In this document: piece by piece, positions 24,843 through 37,186 of the stretch
Layout: each line of letters opens with the position of its first letter
How positions within the stretch are numbered: the first letter of the stretch is position 1
Assembly (NCBI GenBank): GCA_948144175.1
Contig: CANXME010002107.1
Coordinates: 1,438,501 to 1,502,500 of the forward strand
Reading direction: 5' to 3'
From: Closterium sp. NIES-65
Taxonomy: Eukaryota > Streptophyta > Zygnematophyceae > Desmidiales > Closteriaceae
DNA length: 64,000 bases
Notes under the pieces: generated by a model
What the model saw: only the letters and a program-made list of their open reading frames with translations
Database searches by the model: none
What the model was told of the DNA's origin: nothing
Made by a program: the position numbers and the translations under genes

Positions 24843-24974
24843 TGAGAAGAAGTGAACGAGAATGAATGAACTATGAATGAAGTGAGTACAAATATGAAAC
24901 CCTAATTGGGTTGTACCCCCTATGGTATACCCCACTATAGCCTACACAAATAAGTAAGCTATAATGTTCTGACA
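24843..24974 (-). repeat. Element E 5' LTR
   Basis: This is a 132-bp LTR, tgagaagaag to gttctgaca on the plus strand. It is followed by the target-site copy cgttt (24975-24979) and by resumption of the C2 leader. Confidence 0.93.
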
Positions 24975-24979
24975 CGTTT

Positions 24980-25761
24980 TTCCTAAGGGCCCACCACTAC
25001 CTACCTGCCTATCTGCCTACCTGCCCTAGGGCGCCTCGACGTTCACGCCTCTAGAGGCCCTGTAGGCCCCGCGCTGTTGCACCTAGAGGCCCCGAATCGG
25101 CCCCGCGCCTAACCCTAACGGCCCGCGTCGGCCCCGAGCTCGTCCCCTAGAGGCCCGCGTCGGCCCCGCGCCTACCCTAGAGGCCCGCGTCGGCCCCGAG
25201 CCTACCCCTAGAGGCCCGCGACGGCCCCGTCCTTACCCCTAGAGGCCCGCGACGGCCCCGTCCCTACCCCTAGAGGCCCGCGACGGCCCCGATCCTACCC
25301 CTAGAGGCCCGCGTCGGCCCCCGTCCCTACCCCTAGAGGCCCGCGTCGGCCCCGTCCCTACCCCTAACAGCCCGCGTCGGCCCCGTCCCTACCCCTTACA
25401 GCCCGCGTCGGCCCCGTCCCTACCCCTTTTGGACCGCGTCGGCCCCGATCCTACCCCTTTCGGCCCGCGTCGGCCCCGTCCCCAACCCCACCCGCTCCCC
25501 GCGCTCCCCTTAGCCGTCTCGAACGGCCCCACCTAGACCGCACCGCCCGCACCGAACAGCCCGGCCCTAACGGAACCGAGCCGCCCGAACCGAGCCGCCC
25601 GACCCGAGCCGCGCCGCCCGACCCGAGCCGCCCGAACCGAGCCGCGCCGCCCGACCCGAGCCGCGCCGCCCTACCTATACCGAGCCGCGCCGCCCTACCT
25701 GTACCGAGCCGCGCCGCCCTACCTACCTACTGCTCCTACTGCTTTTACTACTGCTGCTACC
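24980..25761 (+). repeat. C2 leader with GC-rich minisatellites
   Basis: This is the continuation of the C2 leader after E, nearly the same as 4470-5250 in C1. It has the same roughly 34-bp units and the same gagccgcgccgccc block. No gene is visible in it. Confidence 0.85.
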
Positions 25762-28700
25762 ATGGCTAGCCCTCCAGTGCTAGCCTTCGATGCTGAGGGG
25801 CGCCCAGTGAAGTTCGACACCTGGCTTGATGACCTACACCTCTTCCTACAGCTCACTGCCAAGGAAGACATCTCGCTGTACGATCACGCCCTAGGCCACG
25901 CTACTGCTCCTGTTGCTACTGCCGACAGCACTGCTCGCTCACAGTGGCAGACTCGTGACGCCCATGCTCGCTTCGCTATCCGCAACTCTCTGCCGATAGA
26001 TGAGCGCGAGCACTTTGGGCAGCACAAGACTGCACAGGCACTGTACACTGCTGTCGTTGCCCGCTACTCCTCACCGGCCTCTGCTGCTCTAGGCCGTCTC
26101 TCTCTTCCCTACTTGTTCCCCGACTTAGCTTCCTTTCACACTGTCGCTGACCTCATTACCCACCTCCGCACTAGTGAGGCTCGCTTCCGCGCCGCTATGC
26201 CTGATGAGTTCCTCGCCACGAACCCACCCCCGCTCTGGATCACTCTCTACCACCTAGTCACGCGCCTCCCTGACTCGCTGCGCTCAGTCAGGGACCACTT
26301 CCTCGCTCGCTGCCCCACCGAGCTCACCATTGCCCTCCTCGAGAAGGAACTCCTTGCAGCCGAGACTAGCATAGTCGCTGTAGGTGCCTCTCGCGGTGAC
26401 CCCCGCACCCCGTTCTTTGAGGGGTGTTCTCCCTCCCCCCTTCTTCCCTCTGTCGCCTCTGCTGCTGCTGTCGACCTCCTTGGTGCTGAGAAGGTCGGGA
26501 CTGCGTCTGCTTCGGGCGGACGCCGCAGCGGCAAGGGCAAGGGGGGCAAGGGCGGTGGTGGTGACAGCGGGGGTGGCGGTGGTGGGGGAGGTGGTGGCGG
26601 GGGGAGTGGCGCGGGTGGGGGAGGTGGCAGCGGTGGTGGGGGTGGCGGCAGCGGCGGGGGAGGTGGCCGGGGCGGAGGAGGTAGTGGGGGTGGCGGTGGA
26701 CGAGGCGGCGGCAGGGGTTGGGGTGGTCGAGGAGGTGGTGGCGGGAGTGGTGGGCGTGGCGGCACTGGCGGTGGCCAGGGACAGCAGCACACTCCCTCGC
26801 CCCAGGAGGTCCGTGAGTGGTACTCTCAGCACGGGGGGGGGGGGGGGGGGTGGCCTTAGCTGCACGTACGTCATTCGCACTGGTGACGGCACTGGCCAGC
26901 CGTGTGGGGGACCGCACGCCACACAGCGTTGCTTCGCTCGTCTGAGCGACGCTTGGCGTGTTCAGTTCCCTCAGGCCACTGAGCTGCCCCGCTGGCTTGA
27001 TCTCCTGAAGAAGGGGATTGATATCTATGCTCTAGATTTTGATGCTATTCTCTCTGCCATGTATGTGATGTCTACTAGTGGAGAGGGTTCTGAGTACCTG
27101 AGTGTCCCGCCCGACCCGGGCATTAGGACGAGTGCGTCTGCTGCTCCAGGTACCCACGTGTCTGCTACCCCAGGTGCTGGTGAGGCCGCTGCTCTAGGTG
27201 CGTGCGTGTCTGCCCCCCCTGGTACTGTGTCGACTGCAGCACTGCACACCTTCACGCTGGATTCAGGTGCCTCTCGCTGTTTCTTTCGTGACCGCACTGC
27301 CCTTGAGCCCCTTGCTCGGCCAGTTGCTGTCTCCCTTGCTGACCCCTCTGGGGGTCCGGTCATTGCGACCTCCTCCACTGTCCTTCCCTGTCCTGCGGTC
27401 CCGTCGGGCACACTGTCAGGTCTCCACCTCCCCTCGTTCTCCACGAACTTGGTGGCAGGTTCTGCTCTCCAGGACGGCGGTGTTCACCAGTTCACCCCTT
27501 CCTACGAGCATGTGACACACTGCACGTGTGCTCGTACGGGCCGCCACTTGGCTACCTTCACCCGGCAGCCGGGGTCGGACCTGTACACACTGACTACTGC
27601 CTCCCCTCAGGTCGCTGCGTCTGCGTCTGCGTTTGCGTCCGCGTCAGGTCAGCTGTCTGCCCCCTACTCGTGTCGCTCTCTAGCGCACGAGACTGTCCTC
27701 TGGCACCACCGACTTGGCCAGCCGTCTGTGCAGCGCCTTCGTGCCATGCACTCCCGGTACCTTGTCTCTGGTCTTCCCAGGGTTCTCCCTCCTCTCCCAC
27801 CCTCTCCTGCTCCTCCCTGCCTTCCCTGTGTCGAGGGGCGGCAGCGCGCCGCTCCTCACTCCTCCTCGTTTCCCCCGAGGACTGCTCCTTTGCAGACGCT
27901 CCACATGGACGTGTGGGGCCCAGCCCGCGTCCGTGGTCAGGGTCAGGAGAGGTACTTCCTGATCGTTGTTGACGACTACTCGCGCTACACCACGGTCTTC
28001 CCCTTGCGCACCAAGGGTGAGGTCCCTGATGTTTTGATCCCTTGGATCCGCAGAGCTCGTCTCCAGCTCAGCGAGCGTTTCTGCTCGGACTTTCCTGTCC
28101 TGCGCTTGCACTCTGACAGAGGTGGTGAGTTCTCCTCCGACCTCTTGGCAGCCTACTATGCTGAGCACGGCATTGAGCAGTCGTTCACGCTTCCGGTCTC
28201 TCCACAGCAGAATGGGGTTGCGGAGCGCCGCATTGGCCTGGTCATGGAGGTCGCTCGTACCTCCTTGATCCATGCGGCTGCCCCCCATTTTCTGTGGCCG
28301 TTTGCGGTCCGGTACGCTGCGCATCAGCTCAACCTCTGGCCCCGTGTCTCCTTGCCGGAGACCTCGCCCACACTGCTGTGGACGGGGGAGGTTGGCGATG
28401 CGTCGCGTTTCCGGGTCTGGGGATCTCGAGATTTTGTTCGCGATTCGTCTGCGGACAAGCTCTCCTCTCGTACTGTTCCCTGCGTCTTCCTCGGCTTTGT
28501 TCCGGACGTGCCTGGTTGGCAGTTTTACCACGCCACCTCGCGCCGGGTCTTGCCCTCTCAGGACGTCACTTTTGACGAGTCTGTCCCCTACTACCGCCTC
28601 TTCCCCTACCGCACTGCTCCGCTCCCAACCCCGCCTCTCTTCCTCGCGCCAGGTGCTGCTGTCGTAGACCCCCTCCCCCCTCAGGGTGCCGCTCCCTCAG

Positions 28701-31700
28701 GTGTGTCTCAGGTAGACCCGGTCGAGCCTGTTGAGGTTGCTGTCGACTCTCGTCCTGCTGGGGGTGCTGAGCCTGGGGGTGCGGACGCTGGGGGTGCTGA
28801 GCCTGGGGGTGCGGACACTGGGGGTGCTGGGCCTGGGGGTGCGGACTCTGGGGGTGCTGAGCCTGGGGGTGCGGACACTAGGGGTGCTGAGCCTGGGGGT
28901 GCTGTGCCTGGGGGTGCTGAGCCTGGGGGTCCGGTGACTGGGGGTGCTGAGCCTGGCGGTGCTGCGCCAGGGGGTCCTACGCCTGGACGAGATCTCTCCT
29001 CGGAGCAGTTGCGTGAGTGGTAATTACAGTACTGCAGCCTCCGGAGAGGTACCTCTGGGACCAGGCGCGCTACGGAGACTGGTGCTGGCACTTCTCCTTC
29101 TAGTCGGGAGCTCCCCTCTCGTGAGCGGATCCGTGAGTGGTACGAGCGCCGTTGCACACTTCGTAGTGGCGCGCCTCGTCTCACGGACCCTGCTGCTGCT
29201 GGTGCTGCGGACCCGGGCGTTGGAGCTGCCGCTGGTGCTGCGGACCCGGGCGTTGGAGCTGCTGCTGGTGCTGCAAACCCGGGCGTTGGAGCTGCTGCTG
29301 GTGCTGAGGACCCGGGCGTTGGAGCTGCTGCTGGTACTGCGGACCCGGGCGTTGGAGCTGCTGCTGGTGCTGCGGACCCGGGCGTTGGAGCTGCTGCTGG
29401 TGCTGAGGACCCGGGCGTTGGAGCTGCTACTGGTACTGCGGACCCGGGCGTTGGAGCTGCTGCTGGTGCTGAGGACCCGGGCGTTGGAGCTGCTGCTGGT
29501 GCTGAGGACCCAGGCGATGGAGCTGCTGCTGGTACTGCGGACCCGGGCGTTGGAGCTGCTGCTGGTGCTGAGGACCCGGGCGTTGGAGCTCTGACTGGTG
29601 CTGAGGACCCTAGTGTTGGAGTCCCTGCTGGTGCTGCGGACTCGGGAGTTGGTACTGCCGCTGGGGGCACTGGTGCTGTCCCTGCTGTGTCTGGAGTCGC
29701 CGCGCGCCCTCAGCCGTACTTCGTTCCGCTCCTTCAGCAGGTTCTTGGTCTCTCGCCTCCTCCTGGTCCTCCCCCTCCTTTAGTGTGTCCGCAGCCTGTT
29801 CAGTCACTGCCTGCTCCTTCTCCTTACTCTGGTCCTACTGACGGTCTTACTGAGCGTCGTGAGCCTGCGTCTCACCCTGCGTCGCCTGTCCGTCCTGCTA
29901 GCACTAGTGCTCGTAGTTCGCGTCCACGTCCTCCTCCTGCCCCTGGCACGCACCGGATGTCTCTGCGTCCTTCCACTGCTTCTCTGCGTGCCCCTTTGCC
30001 TTCTCCTCTTGCTTCCTCTCTTCCTGCTCTTGTCGACCCTACGTCGGACTCTCTTCGTGCTGCCAGTCCTACTGTCACGCGTCTCCTTGCTACTGCCGTC
30101 ACTGACCCTTCCTTCGAGTCTTCTGCTGCGTCTGCCCTAGTTGCTGAGCTCGTCGACTTTGCTGCTCGCTGTCGTCTAGACTACGCAGCTCGTCTTGTCG
30201 CTGAGTCCGAGTCTGTCTGTCCTCCGTCCGTCGGAGCTGCGTGTGCCCTTGGCACGGACGTCCTTGAGGACAGGCAGGAGGAGTTTCAGTGCTTGGCTGC
30301 CGCTTCACCTCATCTCGCGTCTGTACTGCTAGCCCCTGAGGGAGACCCGGATGCACTAGACATCCCGACTCCGCGCTCTTACGCGGAGGCGATAGAGGGT
30401 CCCTACTCCTCTCAGTGGCAGGCAGCTATGGATGCAGAGATGGCTTCCTGGAAGTCCACAGGCACCTACGTTGACGCTGTCCCCCCTCCTGGGGTGAACA
30501 TCGTCAGTGGCATGTGGATCTTCAGGGTGAAGCGGCCGCCGGGTTCTCCGCCTGTCTTCAAGGCGCGTTACGTGGCTCGTGGCTTCAGTCAGCGGCAGGG
30601 AGTTGACTACTTTCAGACCTTCTCCCCCACCCCGAAGATGACCACTCTTCGGGTACTCCTGCACGTTGCTGCTCACCGGGACTACGAGCTTCACTCTCTC
30701 GACTTCAGCACTGCTTTCTTGCAGGGCAGCCTGCACGAGGAGATCTGGCTGCGTCGCCCACCTGGCTTCACTGGGTCTTTCCCTCCTGGTACCCAGTGGA
30801 GTCTCCGGCGTCCAGTCTACGGTCTCCGCCAGGCGCCACGTGAGTGGCACGACACACTGAGGACTACGCTGGCGGCACTTGGGTTTGCTCCTTCTACTGC
30901 CAACCCGTCGCTGTTTCTGCGCACCGACACCTCTCTTCCGCCGTTCTACATCCTCGTGTACGTCGACGACTTGGTCTTTGCCACTGCTGACACTGCTGGA
31001 CTCGCCTACGTGAAGTCTGAGCTGCAGAAGAGACACACGTGCACTGACCTGGGTGAACTGCGCAGCTACCTTGGCTTGCAGATCACCCGGGACAGAGCAC
31101 GCCGCACCATTACCCTGACTCAGTCACACATGGTGCAGCAGGTCCTTCAGCGCTTCGGCTTCACGTACTCCTCGCCTCAGGCCAGTCCTCTGTCTACTCG
31201 CCACTCGCTCTCAGCTCTGCCTTCGGATGAGTCCGTAGAGTCGAGTGGCCCGTACCCAGAGCTTGTTGGCTGTCTCATGTACCTGATGACCTGCACACGA
31301 CCTGACCTTGCATACCCTCTTAGCATTCTTGCGCGCTATGTTGCTCCTGGGAGACACCGACCAGAGCACATGGCTGCAGCGAAGAGGGTGTTGCGCTACT
31401 TGTGCAGTACGTCGGGCATGGGACTAGTGCTTGGAGGGCGGAGTCCCGTGGTCCTCACTGGTCACGCGGACGCTTCTTGGGCTGACGACCAGGCTACGCA
31501 GCGGTCGTCACAGGGTTACACCTTCAGCCTTGGTTCCGGCTCTGTTTCGTGGCGGGCTACTCGCTCGTCTTCTGTTCTCGGCTCCAGTTGTGAGGCTGAG
31601 ATCTACGCAGGGGCCATGGCTGCTCAGGAGCTTCGCTGGCTCACCTACCTACTGACCGACCTTGGAGAGCCGCCTCGTTCTCCTCCAGTCCTGTACGTTG

Positions 31701-31942
31701 ACAACAAGGCCATGCTGGCCTTGTGTCGAGAGCAGAGACTGGAGCACAGAACAAAGCACATTGCTCTCCGCTACTTCCTTGCTCGTGAGCTACAGCAGCG
31801 TGGTCAGTTGCGACTTGCGTACGTGGCCTCTGAGGCCAACACTGCTGATGTTTTCACCAAGGCACTTGCGCCTTGTGATCATCAGCGCTGCTGTACCCAG
31901 CTGTGTCTTGTGTCTGTCTTGCCTCACTTGCTCTCCTCTTGA
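25762..31942 (+). pseudogene. C2 gag-pol region (Ty1/copia, fossil)
   Basis: The layout is the same as C1: gag (MASPPVLAFDAEGRPVKF), glycine-rich tail, protease (FTLDSGASRCFF), integrase (WHHRLGQPSV, LHSDRGGEFSS, PQQNGVAERR), the 30-bp and 33-bp repeat blocks, reverse transcriptase (YGLRQAPREWHDTL, ILVYVDDLVFA) and RNase H (HRTKHIALRYFLARE). It differs from C1 by scattered substitutions and one repeat unit. About two breaks are visible. C1 and C2 descend from one insertion copied with the B tandem, so their differences date the duplication and not two transposition events. Confidence 0.87.
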
Positions 31943-32151
31943 CCCTCTTTGTACTGTTACATATATATATATCACTGCTCTTGCTTGTTTAGTCTTATAT
32001 ATATATATGTACTCCTGCATGTGAACTGGCCTTGTGGCCTTGAACTTGTGCTCGGATTGTGTGGTGACATTGTGATCCACCCTGAGCTTGCTTTGCTTTA
32101 CTTGACTGGTCTTGTGACCCCTAGTTCTCCCCCACTTCGCCTATGGGGGTG

Positions 32152-32278
32152 TGTCAAACATTCTATATATTGTTGTAGTTGTTTAGGCTACAGTGGGTTA
32201 GCCTATAGGGGGTACACACTTCTAGGTTTCCATATTTGTACTCATTTCATTCTTAGTCATTCCATTCCTTGTTCAACA
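32152..32278 (+). repeat. C2 3' LTR
   Basis: This 127-bp LTR is identical as read to the other C LTRs. It is followed by the target-site copy gggtg at 32279-32283, after which the B copy 2 reading frame resumes. Confidence 0.94.
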
Positions 32279-35200
32279 GGGTGTTGGGACGTGCGTCGGT
32301 GTGATGCAGAAGCGTTCGGCGATAGTGCTTGCGTATTTTGAGGCGCTGAGACGAATGGCGTTGTCTTCGTCGAGGATGTTGAGCCCTAGGTACTGCGTGA
32401 CGTTGGGTGAGACTGTGAGGGAGAGATCTGTCTGAAGCTCCCTTTCGAACCAGGTGACGATGGTGGTAGTTGACCCGATGTAGAGTAAATCGTCGACGTA
32501 GACGATTAGTAGGACGTAGTCGTTGTCGTAAGTGAGGCGATACATGCCCTGGTCATGGGGCAGTTGGTTGAATCCGATGCGTTTAAGTCGTGCGTGCAGG
32601 TACTGCTGCCAGAGCCGCGGTGCCTGCTTAATTCCGTATAGTGATTTAAGTAGTTGGCAGACGAGGGAAGGGTCGTCGACGAACCCGTGGGGCTGTTCGA
32701 CGAAGATTTCAGCGTCGACTGGGGCGTACAGAAAAGCGTTGGCGACGTCGATTTGTCGGAGTGGGCGGCGACGTGAGGCGGCGATGGCGAGGAGTATACG
32801 CAGGGAAGTATGTCGACTGACTGGTGCAAAAGTTTCAGTGAAGTCGCGACCATACTCTTGGTCGAATCCGCGGTCGACCCATCGAGCTTTAAATCGTTCG
32901 ATGGTTCCGTCGGAGTTGGTTTTGATCTGGAATACCCATTTTCCGGAGAGAATGGGTCTGTCTTGTGCGAGTGATGCAGGGACGATCTTCCAGGTGTTGC
33001 GGTCTGAGAGCGCTTTTAACTCCTTTTCCATGGCTTCGCGCCATTTTTCTTTGTGTTCCCCCCCCAGAGCCTGCTTGACAGAGCGAGCCTCTTCAGGTGG
33101 CGACGAAGGCCCGTGCACTGCAGCGATGAGTCCCAGGACTTGGAGTCCGCTGGGAGTGTGACGGTTCAGCAAGGGATCCTCGAGATAGACTGCTTCGTCT
33201 CCCGCTTCAGGATCAGGTGCGAATCCGGGGCCGTATCGTTCAGAGATGTCGGTGTTGACGGGTTGGGGTGTTACGTAACCAGTGTCGACGAAATGGTAGT
33301 AGACGTCGGCATTGTTGCTGTCGCGAGGATTTTCCTCGTCCATGGGGATTGGGACGGAGCAGTAGGGAAGGGGTCCAGCAGCTTCGGAGGCGCCGTCGAC
33401 GTTTTCTTCTTCCCAGTCAGCAGCGTCGGAGGGTGAAGCGAAGGCTCGGGAACCAGGAAATCCGCCGGTGGGGTCGACGTGGCGTGCGATGTTGTCCAGG
33501 TAATGGTTGAGGGTGAGTCGCTCGTAGAAGATAACGTCACGTGCTGCTACTGTTTCCTTTGTGTGGACGTCGAAGATTCGCCAGGCTTCGTAATGTTTTG
33601 CCAGCCCGAGGTGTAGACCCCACTGTGCACGTTGCGAAAATCTCCCTGCGCGTGCAGTGTGTGGGCGGTACTGTACCATACACCCAAAAACTCGTAACAT
33701 TTTTGTGTTGCCCAGCTTCCCAGTCCACAACAGGTGCGGAGATGCGTTGTTGGGCAGTGAAGACGAGGACAGCAAGTTGTGCAGGAGGACAGCGTGGTCC
33801 ATCGCTGCTGGCCATTCTGAGTTGGGCAGTCGAGTTCCACGTAGCAGCTTTCGCATGGTTGTCTGCAGGGTCCTGTTCATCCTTTCTGCCACACCCTGCT
33901 GTTGGTGAGCGTAAGGAAGAGAGATGAGGCGTTTGATGCCTCTTTCTGCCAAGAACTGTTTGAAGCGATGTGACTGGTATTCCATCGCGCCATCTGACTG
34001 AAAACTCTTCAGTTTTACTCCCGATTCTCTTTCAGCGACAGGTAGCCAGGCTGTGAAGGCTTCTAGAGCCATGTCTCGTGACGGTAAGTTGACGTGCCAG
34101 ACATATCGCGTTGCGGCGTCGATGAAGGTGATGACGTAGTTCAGATCTTCACGTCCTTCAATTCGAGGTATGTATAGTATGTCGCTGTAGACTTTCTCGA
34201 GTGGTTGATAAACGGGGGCGCTCGGATTGTGGTGTGACGGGAACGGTTGGTGAGGCAGATCTGCTTTCGGGCAGATGAAGCAGGTGCCGCGTGGTCGTTC
34301 GAGTTCACGTCCGTTGGGAAGAAGTAGGGCGTTCTTGTCTAACACTCCGGCTCGTATTGTGTTGTAAAGTGTTTTGTTTCCAGGATGTCCAAGACGTTGA
34401 TGCCAGATGTCTTCGGAGGCGCTGTGACCGACGGAGCGTTGATAGAAGTTTGCGTTAGCGAAAAAGGCGGCGTGTGTTGCTGCACTTCGATGAACGGCGC
34501 GTGGTGCTGGCGTTAACTGTTGGGCGGCTGTCGGTGGCGTGTCGATGATGAGAGGTGGTGGTGCGACGGAGGGACCGGGCTGTGGAGTTTCGGAAGGTTG
34601 TTCCGTGACGACGGTTGGTTCTTCAACTGCAGGTTCGTTGGTTGTTGGTGCTGTGACGGGTGCAGTTGTTGTTTCGATGACGGGTGCTGACTCAGGTGTT
34701 GTTGCTTGTGTTTGCAGGACGGCAAGCGCGTTGGTGCGTTCAGCTTCGGGAATGGTACGAGAGTACCAAAAGCCTTTAGGACTGAAGTTCGGGTCGAGGT
34801 CTGGCGGATGCGTCCAAGGTGCGAGAGCGACTATGCCGTCGCTGTCTGCGGTGCCTTTGTCGGGGACGAAATCGAGGACGAACACGTCATCTTGTTGGAT
34901 TGCGCGGCCGATGAAGACCCCCCCTTTTCCGTGGTAAAGACGGATTTCCCGGGCGTCGGAGTCACACTCCAGGTGAATGCCTTTCGACATGAGTTGGCTG
35001 ACGCTCAGTAAGTTGAAGCCGAGGTTGTCGACGACGAGTACTTTGTTTAGTTGAAGGATAACGTTTGTTTCGTTTGACTGAAGCTCCACGACTCCTTGTT
35101 TGTTGGTGCGCAGGTTTTCGTTGTTGGCGACGGTGATGATGACGTCTCGCGGAAGACGTCGTTCGCGCTGAAGAAATCGTGATGAAGAGCACATGTGATG

Positions 35201-36670
35201 ACCGCAACAGCTGTCGAGGAACCATGTGTCTGGTCCGGTGGGTGCACTGTTCGCGATGGCGGCGTACGTTGGATTCACGTTAAGGGACGACGGTGGTGGT
35301 GACGGTTGCTCATCAGGACTGTAAGTCGGTGGAGAGCCGGTAATACACGAGTCGATGTTTGACTCTGTTGTTCGTGCCATGGCGACGATTCTTGATGTCT
35401 GTGCAGGTCCCGAAGTGGAAGTTGACGGTCGCGTTGAAGTAGTCGTTGAGGCGGTAGCGGGTCGTTGTTGAGTTGACGCGATGTGGGGAGGCGCGGGTCG
35501 CAGAGGACGAGAGAATGGTGCTGGTTGTCGTTGTTGCTGAGGGCAGTTGAAGCGTGTGTGTCCTGAAGTCCGACACAGATGACAATAAGGAGGTACGTGT
35601 CCTCGATTTTGGTAACGTGGCTGTCGTCGATTGGTGTAAAGAACGACCGGTTGATGATGCCTTTTGTTAATGCGTTCTTCGAACAGGTCCATTTCCTGCT
35701 GCTCGGCATGAAGTTCGGCGCAGAGATGCATTTCGGAGAGTCGACCGTGAGCGCGAAGAAGTGAACGGGTGGTGCGCCATTGAGGTCCAAGGCCAGCAAG
35801 AACGACGGTTACGAAAGCTTCTTCAGATAAGTTTCCTCCGCAGCGAATAAGTCTGTCGCGTAGTCCTTGACAGCGACTGATGTAAGGCATGGCCTTTTCT
35901 CCAGGTTGCATTTGAACTGTTGTCAGTTGTGCCATGAGTCGGCTTTGTGTAACGCTGTCGGATGCTTGATGAATGCTTCGCAGATGTTGATAGGCGAGTT
36001 CCGCGGAGTTTGCGTAGTTCCGGTGGGCGCGGATGCTTTGTTGTTCGTTCGGCGACAGGTTTCGGAGAAGAACGGTGTAAGCCATCAGGGAGTGATACGT
36101 ATAATTTTCTTTGTCTTTGTCTTCGCCGTTGTGTGGATATGGCCAGGTACCGTTGAAGAATCCAAGAAGATTCGCGCCTTCCATCAGGAGTTCAAACTCG
36201 AAGCTCCAAGAGTAGAAGTCATTCCCGTTGAATGGTGTGGATGTGTGCAGTCGCAGGATGTTGTTGAACTGTGCTTGTACTTGCAGGACTTCTTCGGTGT
36301 CTCGTTTGATGGCGGGAAGAGGGGTCGCTGGATGGCGAGGCGGCATGAACGTGAAGGAACCAGGTGAGACCGAATTTGGTGTTTGTTGATTATATCGTCC
36401 GAACGATGAGTTGTCAATACTCATTGGTGCCGCTCCGTTGTTTACGCTGTTGCTGTTTGCAGGTTGCGAGGACTGCTGCTGCGACATGAAGTTGAAGAAC
36501 TCCTCCATTAAGCTTGGGTTGAAGATTGTTGGCGGCGCTACTGGCGCTTGAGTAGAACGTTCCGTCGCTTCCGGCGTTAATCCGGGCGTTGTTCCTCCTT
36601 CGGTCTGCAACTCGGAGACCGGGGGTAGAGTAGATCCCGTAGATGATCTTCTTTCTTTGCCACTTGCCAT
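32279..36670 (-). CDS. Copia B copy 2, gag to reverse transcriptase
   Basis: This is the second copy of the B upstream coding part, starting at MASGKERR (36670). Domain order and motifs are the same as in 11796-16187: knuckle CHLCRTSGHTRFNC, protease-like WFLDSCCGHHM, integrase and reverse transcriptase with LLIVYVDDLLYIG. It differs from copy 1 by scattered substitutions. The frame is open to the C2 junction. Like copy 1 it looks whole apart from the insertion. Confidence 0.92.
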
Positions 36671-36777
36671 GTCTTGCCTTTCTTGAATGAAGATCAAACT
36701 TCTTGGTTGCTTGCAGATCGGTAGCCTGGAAGAGGCTTAGTGACGAGAGCCTTTGTTCTCTGACTGCTCTCATACCA

Positions 36778-37181
36778 TGTTGGGCTGAGGATTTCAGCCT
36801 TAGGATCTTTACAGAGAATAGGCTAGTAGGTGCTAGAGTAGCACAGCGGAAGTCTTTTGAGTGAATGTACTTGTGCTGGTATGTGAGAACAAGTAATTGA
36901 TTAAAGCAAAGAGCATACAGGAATATATAGGAAAGATAGATTACAGGAAGCGGTTATGTTTATCGAGACGCGTAACGCTTCGACTATCGAGGTAGTTACT
37001 GTTCACTGAAGCGTCGCTTGCTGTTACGTAACCTCCAGGCGGTTACAGCTCGTAACCTCCAGTTGCGGTTTGATGTGGTACGCGCCTTTTTCCGACTTCA
37101 TACCCCTTTTGTTGTGCTTCAGTATCGGGTGAGGTTCGATACTACAGAAACGCACTAAGTCATGCGTTTATATTCCCAACA
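36778..37181 (-). repeat. Copia B LTR, right (5' LTR of copy 2)
   Basis: This is a 404-bp LTR from tgttgggctg to attcccaaca. The PBS of copy 2 abuts its left side. The target-site copy ctggt follows at 37182-37186, after which the gag start of element A resumes. Confidence 0.94.
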
Positions 37182-37186
37182 CTGGT
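37182..37186. repeat. Target-site duplication ctggt, right copy
   Basis: This matches 2985-2989 and closes the B tandem insertion in element A. Confidence 0.93.

Larger units (their letters stand above)
17639..24974 (-). mobile_element. Ty1/copia element E, inserted in the C2 leader
   Basis: E is a 7336-bp minus-strand copia element related to C. Its 132-bp LTRs (3' copy 17639-17770, 5' copy 24843-24974) differ at two positions. The target-site duplication is cgttt at 17634-17638 and 24975-24979, and the C2 leader reads on smoothly across it. The PBS (minus-strand tggtatcgagcagg) abuts the 5' LTR. The purine tract ctatgggggtg abuts the 3' LTR. Gag, protease, integrase, reverse transcriptase and RNase H follow in copia order. 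About two breaks are visible. Absence of E from C1 places it after the B tandem duplication. Confidence 0.94.
17480..32278 (+). mobile_element. Ty1/copia element C, copy 2 (C2), split by element E, inserted in B copy 2
   Basis: C2 has 127-bp LTRs at 17480-17606 and 32152-32278, flanked by gggtg at 17475-17479 and 32279-32283. That is the same target base and duplication as C1 in the other B copy. Element E separates the 5' LTR and PBS from the remaining leader at 24980. Without E and its duplicated site C2 is 7458 bp, 28 bp shorter than C1. One 30-bp coding repeat fewer and one extra TA in an AT microsatellite near 31962 explain this. About two breaks are seen in the coding region, besides the E insertion. 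Confidence 0.94.
2990..37181 (-). mobile_element. Copia B tandem array: LTR-internal-LTR-internal-LTR with nested elements
   Basis: Three 404-bp LTRs (left 2990-3528 with an insertion, middle 16295-16698, right 36778-37181) separate two B internal regions, all on the minus strand. Both internals are split at the same base by a copia C. The PBS (TGGTATGAGAGC on the minus strand) abuts the middle and right LTRs. The purine tract gaaggggag abuts the left and middle LTRs, as expected for 3' ends. The B reading frames are open apart from the C insertions, so each copy looks whole otherwise. LTRs differ at only a few of 404 positions, which implies a young element. The arrangement fits unequal recombination between LTRs of two chromatids. 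Confidence 0.93.
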
